Shown in pieces: positions 1 through 9,211 of a stretch of 64,000 nucleotides of DNA. The notes under the pieces were generated by a model. The model worked only from the letters and a program-made list of their open reading frames with translations. It made no database searches and was not told where the DNA came from. The stretch is from Prado023 sp963774745 (GTDB lineage Bacteria > Actinomycetota > Actinomycetes > S36-B12 > CAIYMF01): NCBI GenBank assembly GCA_963774745.1, contig CAVZGE010000011.1, forward strand, positions 558,001 through 622,000. Reading direction: 5' to 3'. Position 1 is the stretch's first letter, and the number at the start of each line of letters is the position of its first letter. The translations under genes and the position numbers were made by a program.

Positions 1-27
1 TGGAATGCCCACGTCCGAGCCTGCTCA

Positions 28-682
28 TCATGGCTTGCACCGGCCAGCTGGTGCGGGCTCGAACCGCATCACGGTGTATGCGCTGAGCTTCTTCTCCGAT
101 CCGAAGATCCCCGGTGATCAACTTGTGCGTCGACTGGATGTACACACCGATGTTGGACATTGCCGGGTCACCCAGACAGGCATTGATGTCCTGGCCGGTC
201 CATGGCGTTCCCACGGTGTTCTTGAAGTCACCTGTGCCCATGTTGAGCAACGGATCCCAGACGTACACGTCGCATGTCGATCCAGCCCCCGCGCAGCTGA
301 ACGTCCCGCTCCCGCCCAGCGGCTTTCCGTCGGCACCTGCCTTGTAGACCAGCACGTAGTCAATGGTGTCGCGGGGAAGGCTCGATGCGGCGGACACCAG
401 GGAGTCCACAACCTGGCGCGTCATCACGGGGGTGGGTGCGACCCAGGGCCGCGTCGGAGACAGCGACGAACCGGTGCGAGCCCCAGCGCGTGCTATCGAC
501 GTGAGCTCGACCTGGTCCTTGAGGACAAGCGACCACTCGATGATCCCGAAGGCGAGCAGCACCAACAACGGAAAGATCAGGGCAGCCTCGATGGCGACAG
601 AGCCACGCTCCCCTGCGTCGCATCGTCGCCTCACCAAGACCCCCATCCGCAGATAACCAAGCACGGGGGCAAGAATGCCCAT
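28..682 (-). CDS. TadE-family pilus assembly protein, one frameshift near the 3' end
   Basis: The minus strand encodes a short cytoplasmic N terminus, a GERGSVAIEAALIFPLL signature and a single transmembrane helix, then a soluble Cys-containing domain, the layout of TadE/TadG-like pseudopilins that help assemble Flp pili. In the first frame the reading stays open to the window edge with an unnatural tail. Dropping one base from the four-C run at 109-112 restores a family-like ending (GIFGSEKKLSAYTVMRFEP) and a TGA at 28-30, giving about 217 residues. Start is ATG at 682; ATG at 646 is the alternative and no strong ribosome site separates them. Family call is firm; whether the frameshift is biological or a sequence error is open. 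Confidence 0.8.
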
Positions 683-735
683 AGGACACGGTACCTTTTC
701 CCAAACGGGACGACCATAGGGATTTGCCCGGCGAT

Positions 736-743
736 GGGGGACA
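736..743. promoter_or_regulatory. GGGGGACA motif upstream of the TadE-like gene
   Basis: The octamer GGGGGACA lies about 55 bases upstream of the TadE-like start in the 128-base gap before moeZ. The same octamer, in either orientation, recurs in front of cpaB and in front of flp, so it may be a shared operator. This is inference from position and repetition only. Confidence 0.35.
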
Positions 744-810
744 ATGCGGGTGACATGGCGTCGATGGGTGCAGGGGTCTCAGGATGCCGTGGCGATCCGC
801 GCCGATGGCA

Positions 811-2002
811 TCAGTAGCTGGGCTTCTCCGGCTCGATCTGGTTGACCCAGGCGATGATCCCGCCCCCCACGTGCACCGAGTCTGCGAACCCGGCACCCTT
901 CAGGACGGCCAGGACCTCGGCAGAGCGCACCCCCGCCTTGCAGTGGACCACGATGGGCTTGTGCTGGGGCAGGTCGGCCAGCGCGGCTCCGGAGATGAAC
1001 TCGCCCTTGGGGATCAACTGGGCGCCGGGGATCGAGACGATCTCCCACTCGGCGGGCTCGCGGACGTCGATGAGGAGGAAGTCCCGGTCGCCGGACTCAC
1101 GCTCCTCGAGCATGTCGGCCAGCTCGGTGACCGAGATCGTCGAACCCTTGACCGCCTCGGAGGCCTCCTCGGACACCGCCCCGCAGAACGCCTCGTAGTC
1201 GATCAGCTCGGTGACCGTCGGGGTCGTCCCCGCACACCGCGCAGTTGGGGTCCTTGCGGACCTTGACGGTGCGGTAGTGCATGTCCAGGGCGTCATAGAT
1301 CATCAGCCGGCCCAGCAGCGGCTCGCCGATGCCGGTGAGCAGCTTGATCGCCTCGGTGACCTGGATCGAGCCGATCGACGCGCACAGCACCCCCAGCACC
1401 CCGCCCTCCGCGCACGACGGGACCATCCCCGGCGGCGGGGGCTCGGGGTACAGGCACCGGTAGCACGGCCCGTGCTCAGCCCAGAACACCGACGCCTGCC
1501 CGTCGAACCGGTAGATCGAGCCCCACACGTACGGCTTGCCCAGCAGCACGCAGGCGTCGTTGACCAGGTACCGGGTGGCGAAGTTGTCGGTGCCGTCGAC
1601 GATCAGGTCGTACCCGGCGAAGATCTCCATCACGTTCGAGGAGTCCAGCCGCTCGGCGTGCAGGACGACCTCGATGAGCGGGTTGATCTCCTTCACGCTG
1701 TCCCGCGCGGACTGCGCCTTCGACCGGCCGATGTCGGACTGGCCGTGGATGATCTGGCGCTGCAGGTTCGACTCGTCCACCGTGTCGTAGTCGATGACCC
1801 CGAGCGTGCCCACACCCGCGGCCGCCAGGTACATCAGCGCCGGGGAACCCAGGCCCCCGGCACCCACGACCAGCACCTTCGCGGCCTTCAAGCGCTTCTG
1901 CCCCGCCATCGCGACGTCCGGGATGATCAGGTGACGGCTGTACCTGCGTACCTCGTCCACGGACAGCTCGGCCGCTGGCTCGACGATCGGGGGAAGAGTC
2001 AT
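811..2002 (-). CDS. moeZ: MoeZ adenylyltransferase/sulfurtransferase (ThiF + rhodanese), one frameshift
   Basis: Activates and thiolates ubiquitin-like sulfur carriers (MoaD/CysO type) for molybdopterin and cysteine synthesis. The N-terminal E1-like domain has the ATP loop GAGGLGSP, TDNF, and the zinc pairs CYRC and CAVC. The C-terminal rhodanese domain has the active-site loop HCKAGVRS. The two halves are in different frames. Removing one base from the four-G run at 1220-1223 joins CAVCGDDP to TVTELIDYEAF, as in the family, and gives 396 residues, the usual length. Start is ATG at 2002 with GAGGAC upstream. The gene sits between the TadE-like gene and the main tad operon, on the opposite strand to the latter. 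Confidence 0.92.
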
Positions 2003-2056
2003 GGTGCTGTCCTCGTCGGTCGTGGGGCGGTGGACCGCACCATTATGAGTCCGCTT

Positions 2057-2087
2057 GGGGGACAGGAACGAATCGCCCTTGTCCCCC
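2057..2087. promoter_or_regulatory. Inverted GGGGGACA / TGTCCCCC pair upstream of cpaB
   Basis: GGGGGACA at 2057-2064 and TGTCCCCC at 2080-2087 face each other across 15 bases, with flanking GG and CC extending the dyad. It lies between the divergent moeZ and cpaB starts. It could be a protein operator or a short hairpin. The link to regulation is inferred from recurrence of the octamer at other Tad promoters. Confidence 0.4.
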
Positions 2088-2107
2088 GAAATGCACCCAC
2101 TCGGGGG

Positions 2108-2136
2108 TTATCTCGCACTCGGCGAGTCCCTATGAT
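2108..2136 (+). promoter_or_regulatory. Candidate cpaB (tad operon) promoter
   Basis: TATGAT at 2131-2136 is a good -10 hexamer, 75 bases before the cpaB start. The -35 region around 2108-2113 (TTATCT) is weak. The spacer carries the short dyad CTCGC/GCGAG. A ribosome site AGAGGAC lies just before the cpaB ATG. Confidence 0.35.
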
Positions 2137-2210
2137 GCGACCAAGAGCATGTCACACCGCCATGTGCCCCGCGGGGGGCCGTTTCCCTGACACAACGGAC
2201 AGAGGACATC

Positions 2211-2984
2211 ATGGGACGCCGAACAATCCTGCTCATCGCCGCACTCGTGGTCGCCGCACTCGGGACCGCCCTGGTGTTCATGTACGCCAACCGCGCAGAC
2301 GAACGCGCGCAGGCCGGAGCCGAGCAGGTACAGGTACTGGTGGCGACAGCGGGTATCGCAGCCGGCACCACCGGGGCGGACGTCGCCGGATCCGGCAGCG
2401 TGCAGCTGCAAACACTCCCCGCGGCATCCGTGCCCCCCGGCGCCCTGTCGGATCTCACTCCGGTCGCCGATCTCATCACCATCACCACCATCTTCACCGG
2501 CCAGGTCCTGATCGAGCCGATGTTCGGCACGCAGCAGGAGACCTCCGGTGGCCTGACCCTGCCCGAGGGCAAGGTCGCGGTTGCCATCACGCTGGGAGAT
2601 CCCCAACGTGTGGCCGGGTTCGTCAACCCGGGCTCAGAGGTTGCGATCTTCCGCACCGGCGCCGCCCCGGTGACCGCCGTGGCGGAAGGCGAGGCGGCCG
2701 CCGAGGGCTCCGGCCAAGCCACGGGCGTCCTGCTCGAGCGCGTCCAGGTGATCGCTGTCGGGCCGACGACCATCAGCTCCACCACGACCACCGATGGCCA
2801 GACCACGAACACCGAGGAGATCCCCACGGCGATCCTCACCCTCGCCCTCGACCAGGAGCAGGCCCAGAAGGTGATCCTGAGCACGACTGACGGCCAGATG
2901 TACTTCGCCCTCCTTGATGAGAACTCCAAGGTCGACCCGAACCTCCCGGCCACCACCACTGCCGACCTGCAGGGCGAGGGCTGA
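2211..2984 (+). CDS. cpaB: CpaB/RcpC-like Flp pilus assembly protein
   Basis: 257 residues: one N-terminal transmembrane helix (about residues 5-25), then a SAF-type domain beginning near QVQVLVATAGIAAGTT and a second beta-rich part, typical of CpaB/RcpC periplasmic proteins that support the Tad secretion channel or pilus. A Thr-rich loop (TTTTDGQTT) follows. ATG at 2211 has AGAGGAC about 6 bases upstream. It is the first gene of the plus-strand tad operon, with only 2 bases between its stop and the next ATG. Confidence 0.85.
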   Translation: MGRRTILLIAALVVAALGTALVFMYANRADERAQAGAEQVQVLVATAGIAAGTTGADVAGSGSVQLQTLPAASVPPGALSDLTPVADLITITTIFTGQVLIEPMFGTQQETSGGLTLPEGKVAVAITLGDPQRVAGFVNPGSEVAIFRTGAAPVTAVAEGEAAAEGSGQATGVLLERVQVIAVGPTTISSTTTTDGQTTNTEEIPTAILTLALDQEQAQKVILSTTDGQMYFALLDENSKVDPNLPATTTADLQGEG

Positions 2985-2986
2985 GC

Positions 2987-4156
2987 ATGACGGTCGTTCT
3001 CGAACCCGATGCGCTCGCCCGCGACGGGATCCGTGATGCCGTCGGGGGTAGCCCGGCAGCCGCCAACTCCTTCGACGAGTTGACGGTCCTGATGCGCACC
3101 GACCCGGAGATCGCCACGGTGGTCCTCGGGCCGAGCGTCGACGGCGACATGGCCATGGACTTCTCCGAGCGCACCCGGGCCAGCAACCCCACCCTCGGCG
3201 TTGTCCTGGTGCGTCGGCGCATCGACGCGGTCCTGCTCTCGCAGGCATTGCGAGTCGGGGTGCGCGAGGTGGTCAGCGAGCGGGACCTGCCCGGCCTCGC
3301 CGATGCGGTCAACCGGAGCAAGTCGCTGACGTACGCCCTGCGCCACCCTGACGAGCTGGGCCTGGACTCCGAGGACTCGGACCTCGGGCACCTGTTCACC
3401 GTGTTCTCCCCCAAGGGCGGAGCCGGGAAGACGACGTTCTCGGTGAACGTCTCGGTCGGCCTGGCCAACCGTGGGCTCAGGACGCTGCTGATCGACCTCG
3501 ACCTCGCCTTCGGGGACGTGCCCATCTCCCTGGGGCTTCGTCCCGAGCACGACTTCGAGGAGGCGGTCGCCATGGGCGAGCGCCTCGACGCCGCCGCCCT
3601 CAAGCGACTGGTCACCGTCCACGAGTCAGGCCTGCACGTCCTGGCGCCGCCGACGGATCCCGGAGTCTCGGAGCGGGTGACGATCGCCCTGGTCCGCCGG
3701 CTGATCGGGGTGGCGATGAAGGAGTACCAGTACGTCATCGTGGACACCGCTCCACAGATGGACGAGCGGTCCCTGACCGTGATGGAGAACTCCGACACCG
3801 TCTTCATGCTCACCACGCTGGACATCCCAAGCCTGAAGAACCTGAAGATCGCGCTGGAGACCCTTCGCGTGGTCAACTTCCCCATGGATCGGGTCCAGGT
3901 GATCATGAACCGAGCCGACTCCAAGGTCGGCCTGGACGCCGGCGAGGTCGAGAAGACCCTCGGCGTGCCCGTCGTGGCCTTCATCCCCAGCTCGCGGTTG
4001 GTGCCCTCGAGCACGAACCGCGGCGTGCCGATCGTCACCGACCAGCCGAAGAGCACGGTGTCGGCTGCATTCAACCGCCTGATCAGCCACGAGATCATCA
4101 AGGAGACGCCTCGCGCCGAGAAGCGGGGCCTCTTCGGGATGCGGAGGGAACCATGA
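2987..4156 (+). CDS. tadZ: TadZ/CpaE-like localisation ATPase
   Basis: 389 residues. The N-terminal ~120 residues look like an atypical receiver domain without a clear phosphoacceptor. The C-terminal part is a MinD/ParA-type ATPase with the deviant Walker A SPKGGAGKTT and LIDLDLAFGDV. TadZ proteins place the Tad machine at a cell site, often a pole. The stop overlaps the next ATG by 4 bases, indicating translational coupling to tadA. Confidence 0.87.
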   Translation: MTVVLEPDALARDGIRDAVGGSPAAANSFDELTVLMRTDPEIATVVLGPSVDGDMAMDFSERTRASNPTLGVVLVRRRIDAVLLSQALRVGVREVVSERDLPGLADAVNRSKSLTYALRHPDELGLDSEDSDLGHLFTVFSPKGGAGKTTFSVNVSVGLANRGLRTLLIDLDLAFGDVPISLGLRPEHDFEEAVAMGERLDAAALKRLVTVHESGLHVLAPPTDPGVSERVTIALVRRLIGVAMKEYQYVIVDTAPQMDERSLTVMENSDTVFMLTTLDIPSLKNLKIALETLRVVNFPMDRVQVIMNRADSKVGLDAGEVEKTLGVPVVAFIPSSRLVPSSTNRGVPIVTDQPKSTVSAAFNRLISHEIIKETPRAEKRGLFGMRREP

Positions 4157-5532
4157 GCCTTTCCGACCGGTTGACCCAGGCCCGCAAGGGCCGGGAGTCC
4201 GAGCTCAGCACGGCCGAGGAGACCGCCACCCCGCAGCGGTCATCGCGCAAGCGCTCCGTCGATCCCTACGCCGACATCAAGAAGAAGGTGCACGCCGCCC
4301 TCGTGGAGTCGCTCGGGCCGCAGCTGTACCACACGCAGCTCAGCGAGCATGAGCTCAACCAGAGGGTCCGCGTCGTGCTGCACGACGTCCTCACCCGCGA
4401 CGAAACCCCGCTGCCGTCTGCCGAACGGGCGGCCCTGGCCCAGCAGATCTCCGACGAGATCCTCGGGTACGGGCCGCTGGAGCCGTTCCTGCGTGACCCC
4501 GAGGTGACGGAGGTCATGGTCAACGGCTTCGACACGGTCTACATCGAGAGGGCCGGCAAGATCGAGCTCGTCGACGCCGCCTTCACCGATGACGCCCACC
4601 TGCGCCGGACGATCGACAAGATCGTCGGCCGCGTCGGGCGCCGCGTGGACGAGTCCTCCCCCATGGTCGACGCACGACTCCCCGATGGCTCACGTGTCAA
4701 CGCCATCGTGCCGCCGCTGGCCGTGGACGGGTCTGCGCTCACCATCCGCAAGTTCGCGACCGACCCGTACACCGTCGAGGACCTGATCTCCTTCGGCACG
4801 CTGACCAGGGATGTGGCTGAGTTCCTCGACGCATGCGTCCGGGGCAAGGCGAACATCCTGGTCGCCGGCGGCACCGGCGCGGGCAAGACGACGACCCTCA
4901 ACGTGCTGTCGGGCTTCATCCCCGAGGTCGAGCGGATCGTCACGATCGAGGACGCCGCCGAGCTCCAGCTCCACCAGGACCACGTGATCCGCCTCGAGTC
5001 CCGCCCCTCCAACATCGAGGGCCGTGGCGAGGTGACCATCCGGGATCTCGTGAAGAACTCCCTGCGCATGCGCCCGGACCGGATCGTGGTCGGCGAGGTC
5101 CGCGACGCCGCAGCGCTCGACATGCTCCAGGCGATGAACACCGGCCACGACGGCTCCATCTGCACCGTCCACGCGAACACTCCGCGTGACACCCTCGCCC
5201 GGATCGAGACCATGGTGCTGATGGCCGGGGTCGACCTGCCTGTCCGGGCCATCCGGGAGCAGGTCTCCAGCGCCATCGACCTCGTGGTCCAGCAGGCGCG
5301 CTTCAAGGACGGCTCACGGCACATCACGCACATCACCGAGGTGGTGGGCATGGAGGGCGACGTGATCACGATGCAGGACATCTACAAGTTCGACTACGAC
5401 GCCGGATTCGACGCCGACGGGCATCCCCTGGGCAGGTTGGTGACGACTGGCCTGCGACCCAAGTTCCTCGCGAAGCTGGCGCAGAGCGGCGTGCACGTCG
5501 ACACCTCCGTCTTCGCCTTCGACAGGACCTGA
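4153..5532 (+). CDS. tadA: TadA/CpaF secretion ATPase
   Basis: 459 residues. Hexameric ATPase powering Flp pilus assembly on the cytoplasmic face. Walker A GGTGAGKTT is at residues 239-247. The Walker B/Asp box (RMRPDRIVVGEVRD) and His box (GHDGSICTVHANTP) follow. A variable N-terminal ~100 residues precedes the CpaF core (GPLEPFLRDPEVTEVMVNG). Start ATG has GGAGGG upstream and overlaps the tadZ stop. No defects are seen. Confidence 0.95.
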   Translation: MSLSDRLTQARKGRESELSTAEETATPQRSSRKRSVDPYADIKKKVHAALVESLGPQLYHTQLSEHELNQRVRVVLHDVLTRDETPLPSAERAALAQQISDEILGYGPLEPFLRDPEVTEVMVNGFDTVYIERAGKIELVDAAFTDDAHLRRTIDKIVGRVGRRVDESSPMVDARLPDGSRVNAIVPPLAVDGSALTIRKFATDPYTVEDLISFGTLTRDVAEFLDACVRGKANILVAGGTGAGKTTTLNVLSGFIPEVERIVTIEDAAELQLHQDHVIRLESRPSNIEGRGEVTIRDLVKNSLRMRPDRIVVGEVRDAAALDMLQAMNTGHDGSICTVHANTPRDTLARIETMVLMAGVDLPVRAIREQVSSAIDLVVQQARFKDGSRHITHITEVVGMEGDVITMQDIYKFDYDAGFDADGHPLGRLVTTGLRPKFLAKLAQSGVHVDTSVFAFDRT

Positions 5533-5534
5533 CC

Positions 5535-7508
5535 ATGAGCGGCCGGACGATGAGATGGGCGGCCGTCGTTGCGGCCGCGGCGACGTTGGGGTTGGGCACG
5601 GGCGTCGCCTGGGCCGCTCCTGAGGGACGCATCCAGCAGGTCGAGTCCGTGAACGGCACGGTGACCTACATCCTTTCCGCGGACGGTCTGGCCGAAGGTG
5701 AGTCGATCGACCCGGCGAGTGTCCGCACGACACTTGGCGGGGTCGACGCGCCGACCACTGCGGCACCCGTCGCCGAAGATGCGGGTCCGGTCGTGTCGCG
5801 CACGACGATGATCGTGCTGGACTCCAGCGGCTCGATGGCGCAGGACGACAAGCTGGCCAAGGCTCAGGACGCTGCCAAGCAGTACTTGAACACGCTGCCC
5901 GACGACGTCAAGGCCGGACTGGTGACCTTCGCCGACAAGGCGACGGTGGCCGTGGCTCCGACGGATGACCGGGCCGCGGTGACCGCCGGGATCGAGGCAT
6001 TGAAGGCTGAGGGCGCCACGGCGCTCAACGACGCCGTGGTGCTCACGGTCGACGAGCTTGGATCCGAGGGGTCGCGCAACGCCGTGATCCTCTCCGACGG
6101 GGAGGACGAGGGCAGCGAGACGTCGGCCAAGAAGGCCGCCAGTGCCCTGAAGAAGTCCGGGGTGGTGCTCGACGCTGTCTCGCTCGGGACGGGCAAGCAG
6201 ACGGCTCAGCTGGCCGCCTTCGCCAAGGCGGGCAACGGCAGTGTCGTCACTGCGACGGATGCCGGTGAGCTCACTGCGGCGTTCGAGAGTGCCGCACGCA
6301 CCGTCGTGACGCAGTTGGCGGTGACGGCGACGGTCCCCGAAGGGGTGGAGGCGGGGACCGCCGAGATGGTCGCGTCGGCGCTGGTCGGCGACGTGCCCAT
6401 CACGGACACCGCCGTCGCGGTGATCGCGGCAGCGGCGGCGCCCTCCGCCAGCGCCACGGCACCGGCCTACGGCCCGATCGTGGTGGCGGAGTCGGAGCCG
6501 ACACTGTTCGAGAAGTCGTGGTTCCTTCCCGTCGTGCTGGGTCTCATGTTCCTGGCGCTGGCAGCGATCATCGCCCTGGTGATCGGGGCCCTGGACAAGA
6601 AGAACCGCCAGCAGGGGCGCGTCCGGCGGCGGCTGCAGGAGGTGTCGGTCGCGGGCGCGCCTGTCGTGGCAGCCTCAGCCAGCACGGAAACGGTGCTCGG
6701 CGAGAGCCCGACCGTCCGAAGGGCGGTCTCGTTCGCGGACAAGGTGGCAGCCAGCCGCGATACGAGCGCCCTTGCGGACAAGCTGGACGATCGCCAATGT
6801 GACCCTGCGCCCCGGGGAGTGGGCGATCGTCCATGCGCTGATCGCGATCCTCGCCGGCCTGATCGCCACCCTGCTCTCGCGCTTCGACATCCTCATCACC
6901 GTGCTCGCCATCGTGGCCGGGATCATCGTGCCGTGGCTGTACCTGGGCTATCGAGCCAAGAAGCGCCGTGCCGACTTCTACGCCGTGCTGCCCGACTCCC
7001 TGCAGATGCTCGCGGGTAGCCTGTCGGCCGGCTACTCGCTGCCCCAGGCACTGGACAACGTCGCCAAGGAGTCCGGCGGGACGATGGGGATGGAGCTCAA
7101 CCGGGCCCTGATCGAGAGCCGGCTCGGCCTCCCGATCGAGGAGTCCCTGGAGGCAGTGGCCCAGCGCATGGACAGCCAGGACTTCCACTGGACCGTCATG
7201 GCGATCCGCATCAACCGCCAGGTGGGCGGCAACCTGGCGGAGGTGCTCACCAGCGTCGTCCAAGACGGTGCGTGAGCGTGAACGCCTGCGGCGACAGGTG
7301 AAGGCGCTGTCCGCCGAGGGCAAGCTCTCGGCGTGGGTCCTGGCCCTGCTGCCCCTCGTTCGTCGGGCTCTTCGTCGCGTGGCGCAACCCGCAGTACCTC
7401 GAGCCACTGGTCACCACTCTGGCCGGCTGGATCATGCTGGCCGTCGGCTTCGTCCTCTACATCATCGGCATCCTGTGGATGCGCAACCTCGTGAACATGG
7501 AGGTGTAG
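5535..7508 (+). CDS. tadB: VWA-TadB fusion (von Willebrand A + T2SS-F platform), three frameshifts
   Basis: The first frame gives a signal peptide, a VWA domain with MIDAS motif DSSGS and SDGEDEG, then a transmembrane helix (near 6520-6590) and a basic linker. This VWA-to-membrane join has no frame break. TadB sequence follows in other frames: LRPGEW, LPDSLQMLAGSLSAGYSLP, RRQVKALSAEG, and VAWRNPQYLEPL to a TAG at 7506-7508. Frame changes fall near 6784-6800, near 7270, and in the four-C run 7352-7355. Removing one base at each restores one frame of 656 residues. It would be an inner-membrane platform protein of the Tad system carrying an external VWA module. As sequenced it could not make full TadB. 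Confidence 0.82.
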
Positions 7509-7510
7509 TG

Positions 7511-8443
7511 ATGACCACCTGGTACCTGCTGGCAGGGTTGGCCCTGGTGTTCCTCGGGGTGGCCACCGTCATCCTCATGGCCGGGATCATCGGCAAGGAG
7601 CGCTCTCAGGTCTCAGCGTCGATGGCCGCGATCGAGGCCATCAGCGGACCCGTCCCTGAGGGGATGCGCTCGCAGTACGACCAGCCGTTCAACACCCGGG
7701 TCACCAAGCCGGTCCAGGGATGGCTGGCGAACGGCGCGCGGACCCTGGCAGGGGTGAACTGGGCCAAGAACACCACTCGGCGCCTCGACATGGCGGGGAA
7801 CCCTCCCCGCTGGGACGCGGAACGCATCCTGGCGGCCAAAGCCGTGGCAGCCATCGTCCTCGGTGGGTTGACCGTCCTGTTCGTCTGGTGGACCGGCCGC
7901 GGCTGGTCGGCCATCCTGTGGGGGATCGTGCTCGCCGTCGCTGGCTTCTTCCTGCCTGACCTGTTGCTCATCAACACCGCTCAGAAGCGTGCCGACCAGA
8001 TCCAGAAGGCCCTTCCGAACACCATCGACCTCCTCACGGTGTCCGTCGAATCGGGACTCGCCTTCGACGCCGCTCTGGCCAACGTGGCGCGCAACACGGA
8101 AGGGCCGCTCTCCGACGAGTTCCGGCGGGTGCTGCGCGAGATCCAGATCGGGTCCAGCCGCTCGGACGCGCTGAAGGCACTGGCCGACCGGACGACTGTC
8201 GACGACCTGCGCATCTTCCTCAACTCGATGGTGCAGGCCGAGAAGCTCGGCATTCCGATCGCGGACGTCCTGCGCGTCCAGGCCTCCGAGATGCGCCTCA
8301 AGAAGTCGCAGCGCACGGAGGAGCAGGCGATGAAGCTCCCCGTGAAGCTGGTGTTCCCGCTGCTGATGTGCATCATGCCGCTGCTGTTCATCGTGATCAT
8401 CGGCCCGGCCGCCATCAGCATCGCGACGCAGCTGTTCCAGTAG
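7511..8443 (+). CDS. tadC: TadC-like inner membrane platform protein
   Basis: 310 residues. T2SS-F domain protein with an N-terminal transmembrane helix, a central pair of helices, the conserved LPNTIDLLTVSVESGLAFDAAL stretch, and a C-terminal helix after KLPVKLVFPL. It partners TadB in the inner-membrane platform. ATG at 7511 follows the TadB TAG by 2 bases. An upstream open frame runs into it but is only out-of-frame tadB. No frameshift is seen inside. Confidence 0.88.
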   Translation: MTTWYLLAGLALVFLGVATVILMAGIIGKERSQVSASMAAIEAISGPVPEGMRSQYDQPFNTRVTKPVQGWLANGARTLAGVNWAKNTTRRLDMAGNPPRWDAERILAAKAVAAIVLGGLTVLFVWWTGRGWSAILWGIVLAVAGFFLPDLLLINTAQKRADQIQKALPNTIDLLTVSVESGLAFDAALANVARNTEGPLSDEFRRVLREIQIGSSRSDALKALADRTTVDDLRIFLNSMVQAEKLGIPIADVLRVQASEMRLKKSQRTEEQAMKLPVKLVFPLLMCIMPLLFIVIIGPAAISIATQLFQ

Positions 8444-8470
8444 GTCGGCCCGACGGCGTGGGCGATGCGA

Positions 8471-8490
8471 TGTCCCCCCGCGTGTCCCCC
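8471..8490. promoter_or_regulatory. Two TGTCCCCC copies upstream of flp
   Basis: TGTCCCCC occurs at 8471-8478 and 8483-8490, 12 bases apart (about one helical turn), about 180 bases upstream of flp. It is the third Tad-associated occurrence of this octamer. The 226-base gap after tadC otherwise holds the flp promoter region and leader. Confidence 0.4.
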
Positions 8491-8631
8491 GGAAGGCCCT
8501 CCCGTTCGAGACCGCCCACAGCTAGCCTTTAACCAGCATCTTCACCGGCTCGCACGGGGGAGGGGCGGAGAAAGACAGAGCAAGACCGTTGATCGCATCC
8601 GAGGGGGTTGCGGTCAATGCCCACCAACAGC

Positions 8632-8649
8632 GGGGACCTTCGGGTCCCC
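8632..8649 (+). promoter_or_regulatory. Stable UUCG tetraloop hairpin in the flp leader
   Basis: GGGGACC and GGTCCCC flank TTCG, giving a 7-bp stem closed by C(UUCG)G, one of the most stable RNA tetraloops. It ends 20 bases before the flp ATG and just before the AAGGG ribosome site. Likely roles are protection of an abundant pilin mRNA or shaping of the ribosome site (inference). Confidence 0.5.
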
Positions 8650-8669
8650 CGAACCGAAGGGATGATTCC

Positions 8670-8957
8670 ATGCCGCAGTTCACCGATCTCGAGGTCCGCG
8701 TCCGCGAGTTCGTCCGCAAGGCCCGCCGCGAAGAGGGCGCCACCGCCGTGGAGTACGGCCTGATGGTCGCGCTCATCGCCGTCGTGATCATCGTCGCTGT
8801 CACCCTGCTCGGCAACAACGTCGCCGACACCTTCAGCGAGGTTGCGAACAGCAGTCGACGGACGAAACCTGAGTCAATCCATCGGCGGGGTGGGGATCGC
8901 CCACTCCGCCGAATGTCATCCGGACCGGAGTGGAGTGATCATGTAGAGTTGAATTGA
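8670..8957 (+). CDS. flp: Flp-family type IVb prepilin
   Basis: The major pilin of Tad pili. A basic leader (VREFVRKARREEG) precedes the cleavage site G23/A24. Glu is at mature +5 in ATAVEYGLM, and a hydrophobic helix (MVALIAVVIIVAVTLLG) follows. The family usually ends after about 60 residues (NNVADTFSEVANS). Here the frame runs to 95 residues with an Arg-rich tail that crosses a hairpin at 8884-8910, so the tail is probably a read-through. A TGA at 8870-8872 in another frame may be the true end. ATG at 8670 has AAGGG upstream. Confidence 0.85.
   Translation: MPQFTDLEVRVREFVRKARREEGATAVEYGLMVALIAVVIIVAVTLLGNNVADTFSEVANSSRRTKPESIHRRGGDRPLRRMSSGPEWSDHVELN
8884..8910 (+). terminator. Hairpin after the flp core
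   Basis: Twelve-base arms at 8884-8895 and 8899-8910 pair with one G-T wobble and one terminal mismatch around a very small loop. No T tract follows. It lies inside the apparent tail of flp, which suggests that flp really ends before it. It could terminate or attenuate transcription into downstream genes. Confidence 0.4.
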
Positions 8958-8966
8958 ACGACAGGC

Positions 8967-9112
8967 GAGGAGTCGGGCGCAACCGCCGTTGAGTACGGCC
9001 TGATGGTCGCACTGATCGCCGTCGTCATCATCGCAGCTGTGCCCTGGTCGGACAGGGGGTCGTCAGCAACTTCGGACGATCGGACAGCGCCATCTACTCG
9101 GCACTCCCGTAG
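8967..9112 (+). pseudogene. Second Flp pilin, leaderless and frameshifted remnant
   Basis: EESGATAVEYGLMVALIAVV closely repeats the flp cleavage region and helix. A single missing base after ATCGCAGCTGTG then shifts the frame. Restoring it gives LVGQGVVSNFGRSD and a TAG at 9110-9112. A TGA at 8955-8957 blocks the frame just upstream and no start or full leader is visible. It is probably a tandem duplicate of flp that has decayed, or a gene broken by sequence errors. Confidence 0.7.
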
Positions 9113-9211
9113 GCCGGTGGCTTCCGCACAGCTGTCCCAGTCGACCGCAGAGGGTCCGCACTGGAACGGTCCGGCAGCACCGGCATCGGGACTACCATTC
9201 ACGCGCGATCC

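Noticed and set aside
1211..2890. Long open frames opposite moeZ, pepA, ACAD, glgP and others
   Set aside because: They are antisense shadows of high-G+C codon bias, rich in Arg, Pro, Ala and Gly, without domains or start signals.
7268..8443. A 391-residue protein ending in TadC
   Set aside because: Its first ~80 residues are partly in-frame and partly out-of-frame tadB sequence; TadC starts at ATG 7511.
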